In this document: one piece after another, positions 11,591 through 23,705 of the stretch
Layout: the number at the start of each line of letters is the position of its first letter
Position numbering within the stretch: position 1 is the first letter of the stretch
From: Onthophagus taurus
Lineage: Eukaryota > Arthropoda > Insecta > Coleoptera > Scarabaeidae
Direction of reading: 5' to 3'
Length of the DNA stretch: 64,000 bases
Assembly (NCBI RefSeq): GCF_036711975.1
Contig: NC_091972.1
Coordinates: 28,649,001 to 28,713,000, forward strand
Made by a program: the position numbers and the translations under genes
Notes under the pieces: generated by a model
Told to the model about the DNA's origin: nothing
The model's input: only the letters and a program-made list of their open reading frames with translations
Databases searched by the model: none

Positions 11591-13550
11591 AAATTTTCTT
11601 TGTTGTTCTGGGTTGTTCTAGTAATTGTTCTAGAAAATCAAAATTATGGGTTACAGCATTACGAAGTTATAACTAAAAATAGGTTTGGCCGCCGAAATGT
11701 CTAGTTGATTGCTGTGACTATAGTTTTTCTATTATCAATTCCATATTACAAATATATACTTATTATAGCTAACGCAATGTGGAACAGCTATTATTTTCAC
11801 TAGAACAACTCTTTAAAGGGCACTTTACTCTTTGAAAATTAAAGTTTTTGGAAGTTTCATTCAGTAATTCTTGTGTCAGCGGTTTTATATTATACAATAA
11901 GAATTAAAAAACATAGAACAACCTAAAATAACTCAAACTTTGTCGATTCAAATTGTTCCAGATGTGTTTTACGTTTAACACGGACATTAATTTTGCAAAA
12001 TCACATATTTTTTGTTGCTCTAAATTGTTCTTGATGTTATAGGTACTTAAAATGTTTATTTAATCACTGCGGCATTAGTTCTTTTAAACTTTCATATTAA
12101 AAATTAGTACTTACAACAATTCAGAACAGCTGTTATTTTCACTAGAAAAACCTTAAATTTCAGTTGTTGTGATATTAAAAAACTAAAAAAATATGGAATA
12201 ATCTAACCATCCTAATTTTCTAAAAATCGCAAGTTTCACCTTTCTCTTTAAACTTATAATAGTAAAACATAAGATGCGATTTAAAGTATATTTTATTTTG
12301 TATAAACTAAGTAATAAATTAATAAATAAACTAAACTAACAAATAAAACAATAACTATTCGATCAGTATTACTATATCAGTACAATAACTTATTCTAAGG
12401 TAAACTATAACTAAATAAACTAAATTATGTAAATAAACTAATATCATGGAATAATACGGTTACATCACTTTGCTCATTTATAAACGCACATTTATTATTA
12501 TATATGCACATTTGTGCATTTATTTCAGTAGCTTTTTCAACTTGTACGGTTTTTTTTCGTAACTCATTAAATAATACAATAATCCAATTGGCATTATTGG
12601 GCACAAATGCCGGGTAGTGTCCTACATCATTCAAAGATTTCAAAGATTCAAAGACAAATTGCGTGCGTAATCACTCAATTTTGTTTTACTGTTCTCTCCA
12701 TTCGTTGTTTCTATAAACAGACCACATTTTTTGCAATTGTTGCTTAGAGTTTGCATGTAGTTTTCTATTACTTGCTTTAGCTGTGCATAGCCAAATATTG
12801 TTACAATGTCAATGTCAATTGGTAAAATTATGTTTTTATGGAAAGTAACGTTTAAACAATTATTGCAGTTTTTAGTCCTACAATAACTAAATTCTTCTTT
12901 AAATAGTTGTGCGCAAAGAAACGCAATATTTGAAATAGCATTCACTATTATCACGCCAGCAATATTCTGGCTTCCAAAATAATTTATTCCTGTTAATAGT
13001 TCAGCTCTTTTTTTATATGTTGCTTTACTAGAACCGGTTTTTAAAAATAATTTTAGGAAACTAAAGCAATCTGTGCAAACATTCGCAACATGATTTCTAA
13101 ATGAATTGTGTGTACGGGCAAATGCTAAACTATGAAATATACTGTCGAATCCGCAAGTATTTTGAACAATATATTTTTTATTGAAATAGATATTAATGAA
13201 ACTTACTTATGAACTTATGAAAGAATTACTAACTGAAACTTCCAAAAATTTAAATTTTTAAAAAGTAAAGTGTTCTTTATAGAGTTATTCTAGTGAAAAT
13301 ATTAGCTGTTCCAGATTGCTTAGGTATAATAAATATATATTTGTGATATGGAACTGAAAATAGAAAATCTATGGTCACAGCAATCAACTAGACATTTTGG
13401 CAGCCCAACCTACTTTTGTTAGTTTAGTTTATTTATTAATTTATTACTTTGTTTTACAAAATAAAATACACTTTAAATCGCAACTTATGTTTTATTATTA
13501 TAAGTTTAAAGAGAAAGGTGATTTTTAGGAAATTAGATGGTCAGATTATT
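11590..13550. mobile_element. DNA-transposon-like element with long inverted repeats
   Basis: The segment at about 11680-11870 (beginning AGGTTTGGCCGCCGAAATGT) reappears inverted at about 13220-13430. A second pair, about 12190-12340 and 13430-13550, is also inverted. Between them lies a minus-strand reading frame (12640-13190). The structure suggests a DNA transposon or foldback. In unit 2 only the left part survives (58985-59945). Family and exact termini are unresolved. Confidence 0.55.
12640..13190 (-). CDS. Hypothetical Cys-rich protein of the inverted-repeat element, partial
   Basis: The minus-strand frame is open over about 180 codons with no clear ATG at its upstream end, so it is probably truncated. 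It contains NTCGFDSIFHSLAFA near its start, which recalls the Cys-box of C19 (ubiquitin-specific protease-like) peptidases. Later it has a C-x4-C-x2-C cluster, an LPIDIDIVTIFGY segment and a C-x2-C pair (NNCKKCGLF). Proteins with such Cys/USP-like features occur in some transposons, but no family is assigned here. It sits inside long inverted repeats and is missing from unit 2, which points to mobile-element origin. Confidence 0.4.
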
Positions 13551-14039
13551 CCATATTTCCAACGAGGGTATTAATAAAAATTAGATATCTATTAAAATTA
13601 TAATAAACCGATTAAGGAAAGAAAATCAAATGAAAGTAATTACATATGAAATCACATACAGTGTGTTCGTAAGTAGCGGATATAGGCGATAAAATCATTA
13701 TATACGGTTTATGGAAAAATCCCTGAAGCGGGAGTTATGCAGCTGCATCCCGATAGCATTTAAGAAACTAATATGGTAAGATGAAGAACCGTGAGACTCG
13801 GAATGAAACGGTATACTGAGAATTTAATGATAAACGAAAAAGTATAAAGGGACAAGAGCAATCGATTTCCAGCCAATTCCTAGTCCATCGATCACATTTT
13901 CAGGACAACAAGAAAAGCACGAAAAACAGAAGAACAAATGAACCTCATACAGTGAGTAATTTTAAGATTAACGTGCTAAACCTTTTTCAAAAATTATATT
14001 AAACCATACAAACTTTGTAAACTCCGATTTATCAATTAT

Positions 14040-16690
14040 TGGCAATATTCAAATCGGTTGAATGGTCCACGAGATATTAAAATGTAAACATTTGAAAACG
14101 CCTTGGCCTCCCCCTCCCTTATTATGACAAATATGAGAAATATCGCAAAACAAAAGCGATGCGGTATTATCCAAGCTACTAAATGATGTTGTCAAAGTTA
14201 TAGCTGATCGTCTAACTTTCTGAGATAGCGGGAATTTTATGTTTCTCTTAAAGTCCCTAGATTTACAGCACCGCGGTTCATGAAGCCTGTTTTCGAGCCA
14301 AAATGGCGGTTTGACAGCTTGTCACTGCATCTCACCACTTATTTACAAAAATATTGCCTTCCTGTTGCCTTTGGAGTTGCAAAAATGGCAGTAAGAAGGA
14401 CTTTCGACTCTTCAGAGTAACACGAGTAAAAAAGAAAGGAAATATGGCGTAATGTTATCAATAGAACGACATAGTTTTAAATTTCCCGCTTGACTTTCGA
14501 ACCAAAATGGCGTCAAACCCTAGCGGTCGAATTACGAACTTCAAAATAATTTCCAGCTATTTCTCTTGCCCACTTTGCTCATAAGGATTTTTTTCCCAAA
14601 CCTATAGGCCTTACCGTTGTCGAGATACAGCCGCTCCGTACCCTTAACGGTACACCTGTATATAAACAGTCGTTGGTTTTTTTTTGCACCCTCATAAAAC
14701 ACCGTCATAAAACTAAAGAAAGGAGGTGAGCGCATTTGCGTTTAAGCTTGAAATGAAATTTGCAAGCTCTTTGGATACATCACTGGTTAAAATTTAAACA
14801 ATTGGCCAAGGTCAATTTTGTTTCACGCCTTCTTTCAGTTGAATGGAACAAAGATTCACTAAAAATGAAAAACGTTCCTTATCATATCACGATTTTATGC
14901 ACGAATACGAGTCTCCCAACGCTCAATAATAGGATTACAGTTATACGTGCGTACGTAATTAATAAATATTTTGAATATTAAAGGTAAGTGAACCTTTGGC
15001 ATCTTTTTCTTCGACTCAATCGATGAGATGTAGGATATAATCATAAAAAGAAATTACAGAAGACTTGCTCCTCGCGTACATAAATCAATAAAAAAGACAT
15101 GAACTGTAAAAATACAAACTTACCGTAAACAAAAACTGACAGCAAAAGACAACACTTTAAACTAGGAAAATATATTTCAAGAATTCAAAAAAAAAAGTAA
15201 AACACTGTTTAAAAACACAAATACGGTCTCAAATACGTTACCGAGTGGTTTAAACAACACAACACAGTTGCTAGAATAAGAATGAATACTTTAGCCTTCT
15301 CAACGATCCAGGAAAGATCTCTGTTAGGATGGAGTAGGGGTATTTACCCAACTCACATTTCTCCAAAACCGACCTCTTCTGTAAGTTTTTTACATCTGTT
15401 TTAGGGTTTTACGACTTGACCTATCCAAAACAATATTTTTCTTAATCTCTGTATCAATATCCTTTTTCACAACTTCTCTATTTAATACTTCTTCTGACCG
15501 AAAATAAGAATTCCATTTAACACACAAATGTAATGGAATAGGAATGGTTATGGAGAAATGTGAGAAATGATTTTACGTGTCTATAGCGTAAATAGTTTGC
15601 GTAAATGGTTTATTTTGCTTGAATAATTTTATTTCAATAATAAAGTTTATTGTCAACTGCAGCAGTTGGTGTGACGAAAAAATAAAACGTAAATAAAGAA
15701 AAAAATATAGTTGATGATGATAGTTGATGTAGAGCACAAAAAAATATAAATGGATGTAAATTGAAATAAATTTTCATGGACGAATGGTGTGGTCGAGCAA
15801 CCGATGATCTTACAAAAAAATCAAAATTAATGATAATAATATTGAATAAGTAAAGTAAAAAAGTAATGATTTTCTTTTAAGAAAAAAAGATAATAGAAAT
15901 GCAAGGTTCTAAGACGATAACAAAGAAAAATAAAGTAAAATAATGTCGGATGGCGAACAAGTGACTCACACAACAGACAAGTTTGAAATCCTTCGGATAT
16001 TTCGAGTATTTTAAATTTAAACGAAAATGGGAAGCTCGCTATTTGAAGAATTTTCGTTAGATTTGATTTTTACTAGAATTATTGCTTTACAATTAAGCGA
16101 GTATGACAGCAAGTATGATTGAAGAATTCTGTTGAGGTTGGTAATTTTATTTATTTACGGTTGGTATCATTGCTTTGATTTGTGTTGTCGCAAATGGATG
16201 ACAGTTTTCTTTGTACAGGCTGTTCTACATAATTCAATTTTTCAAACAATTTTTTTTAATCCTTTATTTTTTCATTTAGAACTTCAAAGAGTATTTACAA
16301 CTCCAAACACCGGAGAGGGAGGTATTCAATTTCATTAAACCGCGTTTATTATTATTTAATAAAATGGATCCAAATTGTGTTGAGGGAGGTGAGTACGCTT
16401 CTTACTGCGTAATTAATTACATTAGATTTTATTACGTTTATTTAAAAGGAATTGGCTACTTCCATAATTGAGATGAGTGAATATAAATTGGACGAAGAAG
16501 CAGCTACGCTGACACGATACAGTTCTTTGCTGATGTGGCTGAAATACAAAGTACCTACCTACCTATAAAGATGAAGAAATTATAAGCATATTAAGCATTC
16601 CAGCAAATTATGAGGTAATTATTTATCTTTTAATAAATCCATAATCACTGAGGTGTATGATTTAAAATGAGGTAAAAATTAAATGAGCTC
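14040..16690. other. Unassigned spacer DNA (unit 1)
   Basis: About 2.65 kb is without a recognisable gene. Unit 2 diverges from this point (about 60900), so the stretch is unit-specific and probably repeat-derived. Two similar motifs (GAGCCAAAATGGCGGTTTGA near 14295 and a variant near 14500) hint at an old internal duplication. Low-complexity A-rich sequence covers 15640-15950. Confidence 0.5.
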
Positions 16691-17640
16691 TTTCTCAGTT
16701 TGTTTTTAATAAATGTACTTAGTACTGGTTTCGATAATTACTTATCATCATCAGCTAAATCTACAAGCGAAATTATAGTTAAAACTATATAGAATGAAAT
16801 AAAATAAATAAACTTACAGTCAAATAAATAATAAGTCACAATATAAAATGATTTAAAAAATATAACAACGGAAAATAAAGATGTAATGTGGAGGACACTG
16901 AACGACACCACAGGTTAAAATGGAGCAATCACATAAGAATAAAACAAGTTTCACAGATATGTTAAAAACTAGAATTTTAAATATGAGTATAAAGGTTTAT
17001 AAATGGAGCAAAGCTAATCGTTCATTAATTTTTGTTTTTTATGTTTGTGTTTATCTATCTCAAGTTGTTCTAATAAGTCTAATTTTTTACCCTTCTTACG
17101 GTTATCGATGTTATGATTAAATTCCATTTTATGCTGGTAAACATTTGATGAAGAAGTATTTTTATGTTCCTTAATTCTTTTTGCGAGTTTTCTACCTGTT
17201 TGACTGATGTATAAAGCATCACATTCTTTACATTTAATAGAATATACACCATTTTTATTTAACATATATTATGTTCTTTGCTTTTGAAGTTAGAAAATAT
17301 ATCTATAAGTTTGTAGTTATTTTTAAAACCAATATTGATTTTAATTTGTTTTAGAATACGTTTAATTTTATAATTTATGTCATTATATAGATATGTGGTG
17401 TGTTTATTAGTATCCATAGTGAACAATGGGTCTGATTTTATTATAAAATACTATATATAGTATTTTGTTAATTATATTTGGGGGATAGTTATTTTCTATA
17501 GCAAGTTTATTTATGAAATTAAATTCGTTTTGTATAGAAGTTGTATTAACCCATTTATAGCCACGACCACAAAAATCCGTTATTATTTTTAAAAATTGAT
17601 TGAATATTACATAAACTATCTTCAATAAGATAATGTTGAA
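16690..17640 (-). mobile_element. Penelope-like element, 3' part (minus strand)
   Basis: Read on the minus strand it gives the end of a Penelope-type reverse transcriptase region (17625-17407, NFINKLAIENNYPPNIINKI). Next comes a GIY-YIG-type endonuclease start (17265-17014, GVYSIKCKECDALYISQTGR with KRIKEHK following), then non-coding sequence. Penelope-like retroelements use an RT related to telomerase plus a GIY-YIG endonuclease. Frames are interrupted, so the copy is dead. The last 120 bp (16885-17000) are present inverted at 22985-23110. A possible hammerhead-like motif lies at 16728-16754. Confidence 0.8.
16728..16754 (-). ncRNA. Possible hammerhead ribozyme core in the Penelope-like element
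   Basis: On the minus strand CTGATGA (16754-16748) is followed by a bulged T, a 5-bp helix GATAA/TTATC closed by a GTAA tetraloop, and GAAAC (16732-16728). This is the order of the hammerhead catalytic core, and Penelope-like elements are known to carry hammerheads. Stem I and stem III are weak as read and the extra T is non-canonical, so this may be a degenerate ribozyme. Confidence 0.35.
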
Positions 17641-17769
17641 GTATGTTCTAAAAAAAAATCAATTATGCTTCAAATAAATGGGGGGCGTATACGCACCTTT
17701 AGCAAATAACCGTGTCATTTAGAAAAAAATAATTTATTCAAACTTTGGAAAATCAGAGCAATTTAATAA

Positions 17770-18700
17770 CTAAAATTATACATTAATATGAAAATATTCA
17801 AAACAATCAGCGCGCAGGTGTACTTTACATTTTTTGCAAAAGTATATTGTATGGCTTTTGCAGACTTTACACTTTTTTCTCGAATTGGCTTCCGATTTTT
17901 TTATTATATGCCCTATGTTATCTCTTGCGGTAAACTTTGCCTTGATGATCTACCGTGAAAAGAAGAAGAGTTAACATTTGTTAATTCAGATTGGCCTTCG
18001 AATTTTATCAAACTTATAGCCAATGAGGAGCGAAAATGTAATTGCGACATTTTAGATGTTTGCCATTTTAAAAATTTACTAGCTGTTGACTACTGCGCTA
18101 TCTATCATGTTGACAAACAATGGCCACTACCATTTTTCCCCTCTTATTTTGATTCTGTAACGGCAAGAGTACTGCAGGAGTACTTTATAAACATTGGTAA
18201 TTATTGTGACGACCGAGTTGTCGTTCCACTGTACCATCAATACATCCAAATTGGGATCAAATACACAAACATACGAACCTCGTTGTTTTTTCTTCATAAC
18301 TTTTTTTGTTTCGATTGGACAGTTTGCCACCCGATTATCTCGTACTGTTCCCGTTACAAAAAAAACCTTTTTCTTTCAAAATACCGAAAAGAGAGTATGA
18401 CGAAAAGAAGTTGTCGAAGAATGTTCTATGATGTGGATTTTATACCACCGATAGTAATTTTAAAACAACTCTCGTTCCCAAAGAAAGGTATTTGTCAAGT
18501 TTTTCTTGTTCTTTCCCACCATATGGAATAAATTGATATAGTTACTCATCGTAAGAATATAGGCACCACAACTTGAAACCAAATCTAACGGGCTTACCAC
18601 TGATGAACATTTTAGAGGAATGTCGTCCAAAATACGGAACCATTTCTTCATCTATTGACAGATTATGATCAAAAACTCCAAACTTCATAAATTTTCAATT
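17770..18700 (-). pseudogene. piggyBac transposase pseudogene
   Basis: In different minus-strand frames one reads a conserved core (ISGKPVRFGFKLW near 18600), FFDNFFSSYSLFGILKEKG near 18400, RGSYVCVFDPN and VQWNDNSVVT (18280-18190), and a C-terminal Cys-rich zinc-binding region (CKVCKSHTIYFCKKCKVHL, about 17880-17815). These are family features of piggyBac transposases. Frameshifts and stops separate the pieces, and the N-terminal half is not recognisable. It is unrelated in sequence detail to the intact piggyBac at 26838-28550. Confidence 0.75.
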
Positions 18701-19271
18701 CATGATGTCAAATATATTTCTTAACTTGGAAAATTTATCATTTTTATTCAATTTTGTATTGTCCAATAAATGAATATTTTGTTTTATTGTTCTAAATTTA
18801 TTTCTTATTTACTTCATTATCTTTTGACCAGTACATATCCGCATGTGGCAACGTGTGATATCCAGACAGAATACAAATACCAATAAATCTCTTTAGATTT
18901 ATTTCGTCCATAACATTCATCTGTGACGCGTATAAATTGCTAAACTGTAAAATTTAGTTAATTTATTTTATGCCATTTACCTCATTGTTGCAGTCTTGAT
19001 TGAAAATTAATTTTAAGGTTCACAGAAAAACTAAAACTACAACTATTAGTTCACTTTATTTCAATAATATTTGTTTTCAGCCAAAGGTGCGTATACGCAC
19101 CCTCAATGTTTATAACATTATTACAATTGTTTCGTTTACGATAAAATAATAGTTATTTATACTATTACAAGTGGGTTAGAAACATAATTACAGTACGAGT
19201 GTGGAGAATTGCACGAGTGTAATCACACGAGTACTGTAATTATGCTCTAGCCCACGTGTGATATACAGCAT

Positions 19272-19645
19272 TTTATCTACGACTGCTAAAAATTACTAAA
19301 AAATCAATTTCTTTAAAAAAGTCTATTTGACATTTATAAAAATATTTTGAAATGATTGTTGTCTATTTTTAATTGTCAGTTTCAACATGTTTACTCATCT
19401 GGAATAAGTGTTTTGAAATGTAAAAACATAACAATTAATGTTTATAATAAATAGTATTGTGTCTCTATAAGTAGATAACACTTTTTCTTTTGTATTGTTG
19501 CTCGTTTCAATAAATTAAGTCTGTTCTGATTGGGTTAAAAATGCGTTACGTAATGAAACCAGTGCGGTAATGAACTTCATTACGTAACTCAAAACACCTC
19601 AAATGAGTGTGGTAATGATGACTTATCCAAGCAGTCGTAGATAAA
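19272..19645. repeat. Inverted-repeat (MITE-like) unit inside the dead piggyBac
   Basis: TTTATCTACGACTGCT at 19272-19287 is exactly complementary to 19630-19645. A long imperfect hairpin lies just outside it at about 19170-19258 (arms of about 33 bp around ATAATTACAGTACGAGTGTG). No coding potential was seen. Confidence 0.55.
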
Positions 19646-20039
19646 TATATTTATACCATGTTTAAAACAACATTTTGGGAAGTGTTTACCATAGAAACAG
19701 TTTTGTTATAATTAATGTATAAACAAATTTTGTTATTTTTTCTAAGTCAATGCTGTGGCATTCGAAATTAGCAATATTCTGTATTTTTTAAAAATACAAT
19801 ACAGTGCATTTTGTTAACACTAACAATTTTACAAGATTCTTTAGACTTAATACTAATGGTTTAATGAAATAAATAGCAAAAATTTGTTTTAATTTAAATT
19901 GAAAAAAAAATAAATACGAAAAGGTGCGTCTACGCGCCTTTGGCCGTTAATGGGTTAATAGAATATCTTAGCATTCTGTAGATGTACGATTGGAAAACTG
20001 AGAATTTATGATTTGGGTTAGTTAATACTAATAACGTTC

Positions 20040-21712
20040 TAATAATATTTTCAAAAGACAGGATATTATAGACCTGATAATCATAATTTCAATTCGATAG
20101 ATGGAGATAATGAATTAAAATTAAAATATATTACTAATTTAACCAATATACATTTCAATAATAACGAAATCAACTTACTAAACAAAGGTCATAAATTTGC
20201 CTTAAAACCACCGACGTATTTACATCTAAACGCCATAGAAATAGATTGTATTATCAATAAATTACCTTATTATAATGATATCAAAAATGAAATAATTCCT
20301 ATTTTAAAAAAGAGTGAAAAACTAAATAATAATTATCCTAAACATCCTTCAGTACAAATAAAGACTATAAAATCTATAAAACAAAAACTTGAAAATACAC
20401 TCAGGTGCAGAAAAAACGCAACAAGCTAATATTTGGTAAAGTTTGAAATTTGTCATCAAACTGTAGATAAAAATGTCTAATATCATGTTCAATATCCAGC
20501 CTTTTCTTAAATGCTGGTCATATAGTCGGTATACATGGTTAATTGAAACGTCGTTCTAGGATCTTAATTTTAAAACACTCTGTGGAATAATTTAGTGTAT
20601 AAATGGTTTCCAATTTAAAATTTTTGTTAAGAACCCCTACATTCCCTTTATTTTGTTTTTTTGGTTCATGTGTCTAAGTGCATTCGTTCATTTTTAAGAG
20701 CGAAATGAATTTGTCACTAACAATTTACTTAAGATACGTTACTTTTTAATAAGGTGGCTTTGCTCATTGTTATTCTAATGACAGTTGGACAGTGATTTTT
20801 TGTACAGAAGATTAGTACCATGATTTTAAGTGCTGAAAATTGCGCTAAAGCTGTTGCTCTTGTTGAAGATGGGCGTAATAATGAATATGTTGCAAGAATT
20901 CTTCATGCTCATCGCTCCACTATTAAAAGAGTGGTAGAACGTTTTATACAAACTGGAAGAAATAACAGAAGGGCAGGAAGCGGTAGAAAACGAAAAACCA
21001 ATGCTGTTGATGACAGATTTATACGTGTTATAGCTTTGCGGAATCGTCATTTAACGTCAGTACAGAAGAAAAATGAGCGTCCACAGGTCCGAGGTACAAA
21101 TGTGAGTGCGCGGACAATTCGCCTAAGACTAAAGGAATCTGGGTTGAAAGCTTGCAGACCAGCAGTTGGACCCAAATTGCTTCCGCGCCACCAATAATAT
21201 TATAATCTCATTTGATGTAACTAATCTTTACACAAATGTTGATACTGATTTTACTATTAATATTATTTATAAATTATTTGAGGAACATTATAAAGACACA
21301 AATATATGTAGCTTCTGATATCACATCACTTGTCAAATTTATTATTTAACAAAATTATTGCAAATTTAACGAAAAATTTTATAAACTTGAAATTGGTTTA
21401 CCTATGGGTCTATCTATATCTGGATTTATCACCGATATATATCTAGATTATATGGAGAATAATTATATTATAAACAAACTTAATCCTTATTCTAACAACA
21501 TCAAAAAATGGATTAGATATGTGGATGATGTTCTTTGTCTATGGGAAGGTACCAACGAAGATCTTATAGCAATGTTAAAATATATAAACAATATTCATGA
21601 GAAGTTGAAATTCACTTTAGAAATTAAAAAAGATAGAAAAATCAATTTTCTTGACTTAACTATAAATAGAAACGACCTAGACCTAAATTTTGATATACAG
21701 GGTGTCAGATAA
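20040..21712 (+). mobile_element. Penelope-like element, RT part (plus strand), interrupted
   Basis: The upstream piece (20040-20395) encodes the N-terminal RT region (KGHKFALKPPTYL, IDCIINKLPYY, KHPSVQIKTIKSIKQKLENT). After an inserted Tc1-like fragment, RT resumes at about 21200 (IISFDVTNLYTNVD) and continues through the catalytic stretch (21404-21712), with GLSISGFITDIYLDYMEN and IRYVDDVLCLW containing the YVDD box. Reading frames are broken around 21310-21400. The copy stops where a foldback begins at 21713, and a short piece of its 3' end reappears at 22985-23110. Confidence 0.8.
20397..21194 (+). mobile_element. Tc1/mariner-type transposon, 5' fragment
   Basis: The fragment begins at the junction in the Penelope RT with CACTCAGGTGCAGAAAAAA. 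It holds a 125-aa frame (20820-21197) with a paired-like helix-turn-helix domain: CAKAVALVEDGRNNEYVARI, HRSTIKRVVERF, a Gly/Arg-rich AT-hook-like RRAGSGRKRK, and a second HTH ending SARTIRLRLKESGLKA. This is the DNA-binding half of a Tc1-like transposase. The DDE catalytic half is absent because sequence returns to Penelope RT at 21195. About 70 residues of the host RT are missing at the junction, so a deletion accompanied the insertion or came later. Confidence 0.75.
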
Positions 21713-22975
21713 AAAACGCCCCGAGCTATAACTCTGTCATTTACATTCCGATTTTCATGGGCGAAGTATCAAATGAAAAGGTTTGATGAATACTATGATT
21801 TATGCTAGAAATAATTTTTTTCCAATGCCATCTTCAATTTCAGGCGATTATCAACTTTTGATAATCGTTTTTCAAATTGCTGCGTATATTTTTCTTCGGG
21901 TCATTGGATAGAGTTTGTTTTGCGGAATCCATTCATGTACAATACATCCATTTTAAATGTAATATTAGCAGAAAAAAGACACCTGTATATACAGGTTGTC
22001 ACAAAAGAATGCCGCAAGCTCTAACTCTGTCATTTACATTCCGATTTTCATGAGCGAGGTATCAAATGAAAAGGTCTGAAGAATACTGTGATTACAAAGA
22101 TGCTACAAAGAAACTTTTTCCAACGCCATCTTCAATTTCAGGCGATTATAAACTTTTCATTTTCAAATTGCTCGGTATGTTTTTCATCACGTTGTTGGAT
22201 AGAGATTTTTTTTTCTGAATCCATTAATGTATAATACATCATCATTAATTGTAATTGTAGTAGAAAAAAACAAAAAAAATAGTTTCCGAACATTCTCTTA
22301 ATGTCATTTGTGTTACACTGTAGTATGCCATGGGAAAAAATAATCATTTACAACTGCTTCAGGCATTGAAATATCATTTAATGACTGTTATCAGTTTTAC
22401 GCGTTATTTTTTTCTATGGCACACTACAGTATTACAGAAGTGACTAAGACAATGTTCGGAAAATGCTTTAATTGTTTTTCTCTGCTAAAATTACAATTAA
22501 TGTTAATGTATTGTACGGCAATGGGTTCATAAAAAAATCTCTATCCAATAACGTGAAGAAAAACATACCGAGGAATTTGAAAATCAAAAGTTGATAATTG
22601 CTTGAAATTGAAGATGGCATTGGAAAAAGTTTATTTGTAGCATGAATCATAGTATTCATCAAACCATTTCATTTGATACCTCGCTCATAAAAATCGAAAA
22701 GTAAATGACAGAGTTACAGCTTGGGGCATTCATGTGTGACAACCTGTATATACAGAGTGTCTTTTCTCTGCTAAAATTACATTCAAAATGGATGTATTGT
22801 ACATTAATGGATTCAGAAAAACAATCTCTATCCAATGATGTGAAGAAAAATATATGGAGCAATTTGAAAAACAAAAGCTAATAATCGCTTCAAATTGGAC
22901 ATTTTCTTGGAAAAAATTTATTTGTAAATTGAATTATAGTATTCATCAAACCATTTCATTTGATACCTCATTATA
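21713..22975. repeat. Composite foldback, two direct and two inverted repeat units
   Basis: A unit of about 300 bp starting at TACAGGGTGTCAGAT (21710) contains TCTGTCATTTACATTCCG. It is repeated in direct orientation from about 21990 and then twice in inverted orientation (about 22370-22745 and 22745-22975). The whole is an imperfect palindrome centred near 22360. Short frames within it are by-products of the repeat. Confidence 0.65.
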
Positions 22976-22984
22976 CTCTACTCA

Positions 22985-23115
22985 TTATACAACATTAAAC
23001 CTTTATACTCATATTTAAAATTCTAGTTTTTAACATATCTGTGAAACTTGTTTTATTCTTATGTGTTTGCTTCATTTTAACCTGTAGTGTCGTTCAGTGT
23101 TGTCCACTTTACATC
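22985..23115 (+). repeat. Detached 3' end of the Penelope-like element
   Basis: These bases are the reverse complement of 16885-17000. They therefore represent the 3' region of a plus-strand Penelope copy lying beyond the foldback. Confidence 0.7.
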
Positions 23116-23700
23116 TTCACTCTTCCACAGTTGAAAGAGTGTAAGGAAGAAGTGGTTGTTAACGAGTTGTAATACGAGGCTAACTTTTTGTGTTAAAAAA
23201 TTAATAAACATTAGAAAAGTAGTGAAAACGAGTCGGGAATGTCGTCAATAAAACAAATGAATTTACAATTGCAAATATATTTTGTTAATTTAAGTGTTGG
23301 GTTTTAAATTTTGTGTACATCTTAAGAAGACACGGGAAAATCATAAGTAGTACTGGAAAGCCTTGGGCTTCTTTCATCTCCAGTGGCCCTGTCCTTCATT
23401 TCTTATTCCTTACATCCAAGTCTTCACCAGGCTTACACGACGTGTCCATACCATATCTGTTGTCTGATCTTTGTGCATCTTCTGATCTCTTTATTAGGGA
23501 TATGCTCTAGGTGTGAAATCAACTACTAAAACCAAAGGTGTCCATCTATTCCAGTACGAGTAGAGATCCAAATCTTTAAAACTTTTAGAAAGGTCTGATA
23601 CATTGCGCCGGTGATTGGACATAACAAGAAGGTAGATTGTAAAAGTAAAATGGAAATAGAGTTTCGAGAATGCGAGGAAATAGTGGAACATGATTTGAAG
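23116..23700. other. Unassigned sequence between Penelope and copia relics
   Basis: No protein family was recognised in any frame. The stretch may include the 5' leader of the copia element that follows. Confidence 0.4.
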
Positions 23701-23705
23701 CAAAT

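Larger units (their letters stand above)
17680..19954 (-). mobile_element. Dead piggyBac-type transposon
   Basis: The block is bounded by related inverted ends (GGCGTATACGCACCTTT at the left and an inverted version at 19921-19945, with TTAA at 19955-19958). A further 16-bp palindrome, GGTGCGTATACGCACC, occurs internally near 19085-19100. It contains transposase remnants on the minus strand and a nested inverted-repeat unit (19272-19645). The left terminus is truncated relative to the right. Confidence 0.65.

Noticed and set aside
22138-22874. Minus-strand frames in the foldback, similar to one another
   Set aside because: The similarity arises because the DNA units themselves are repeated; codon pattern and motifs do not support a protein.
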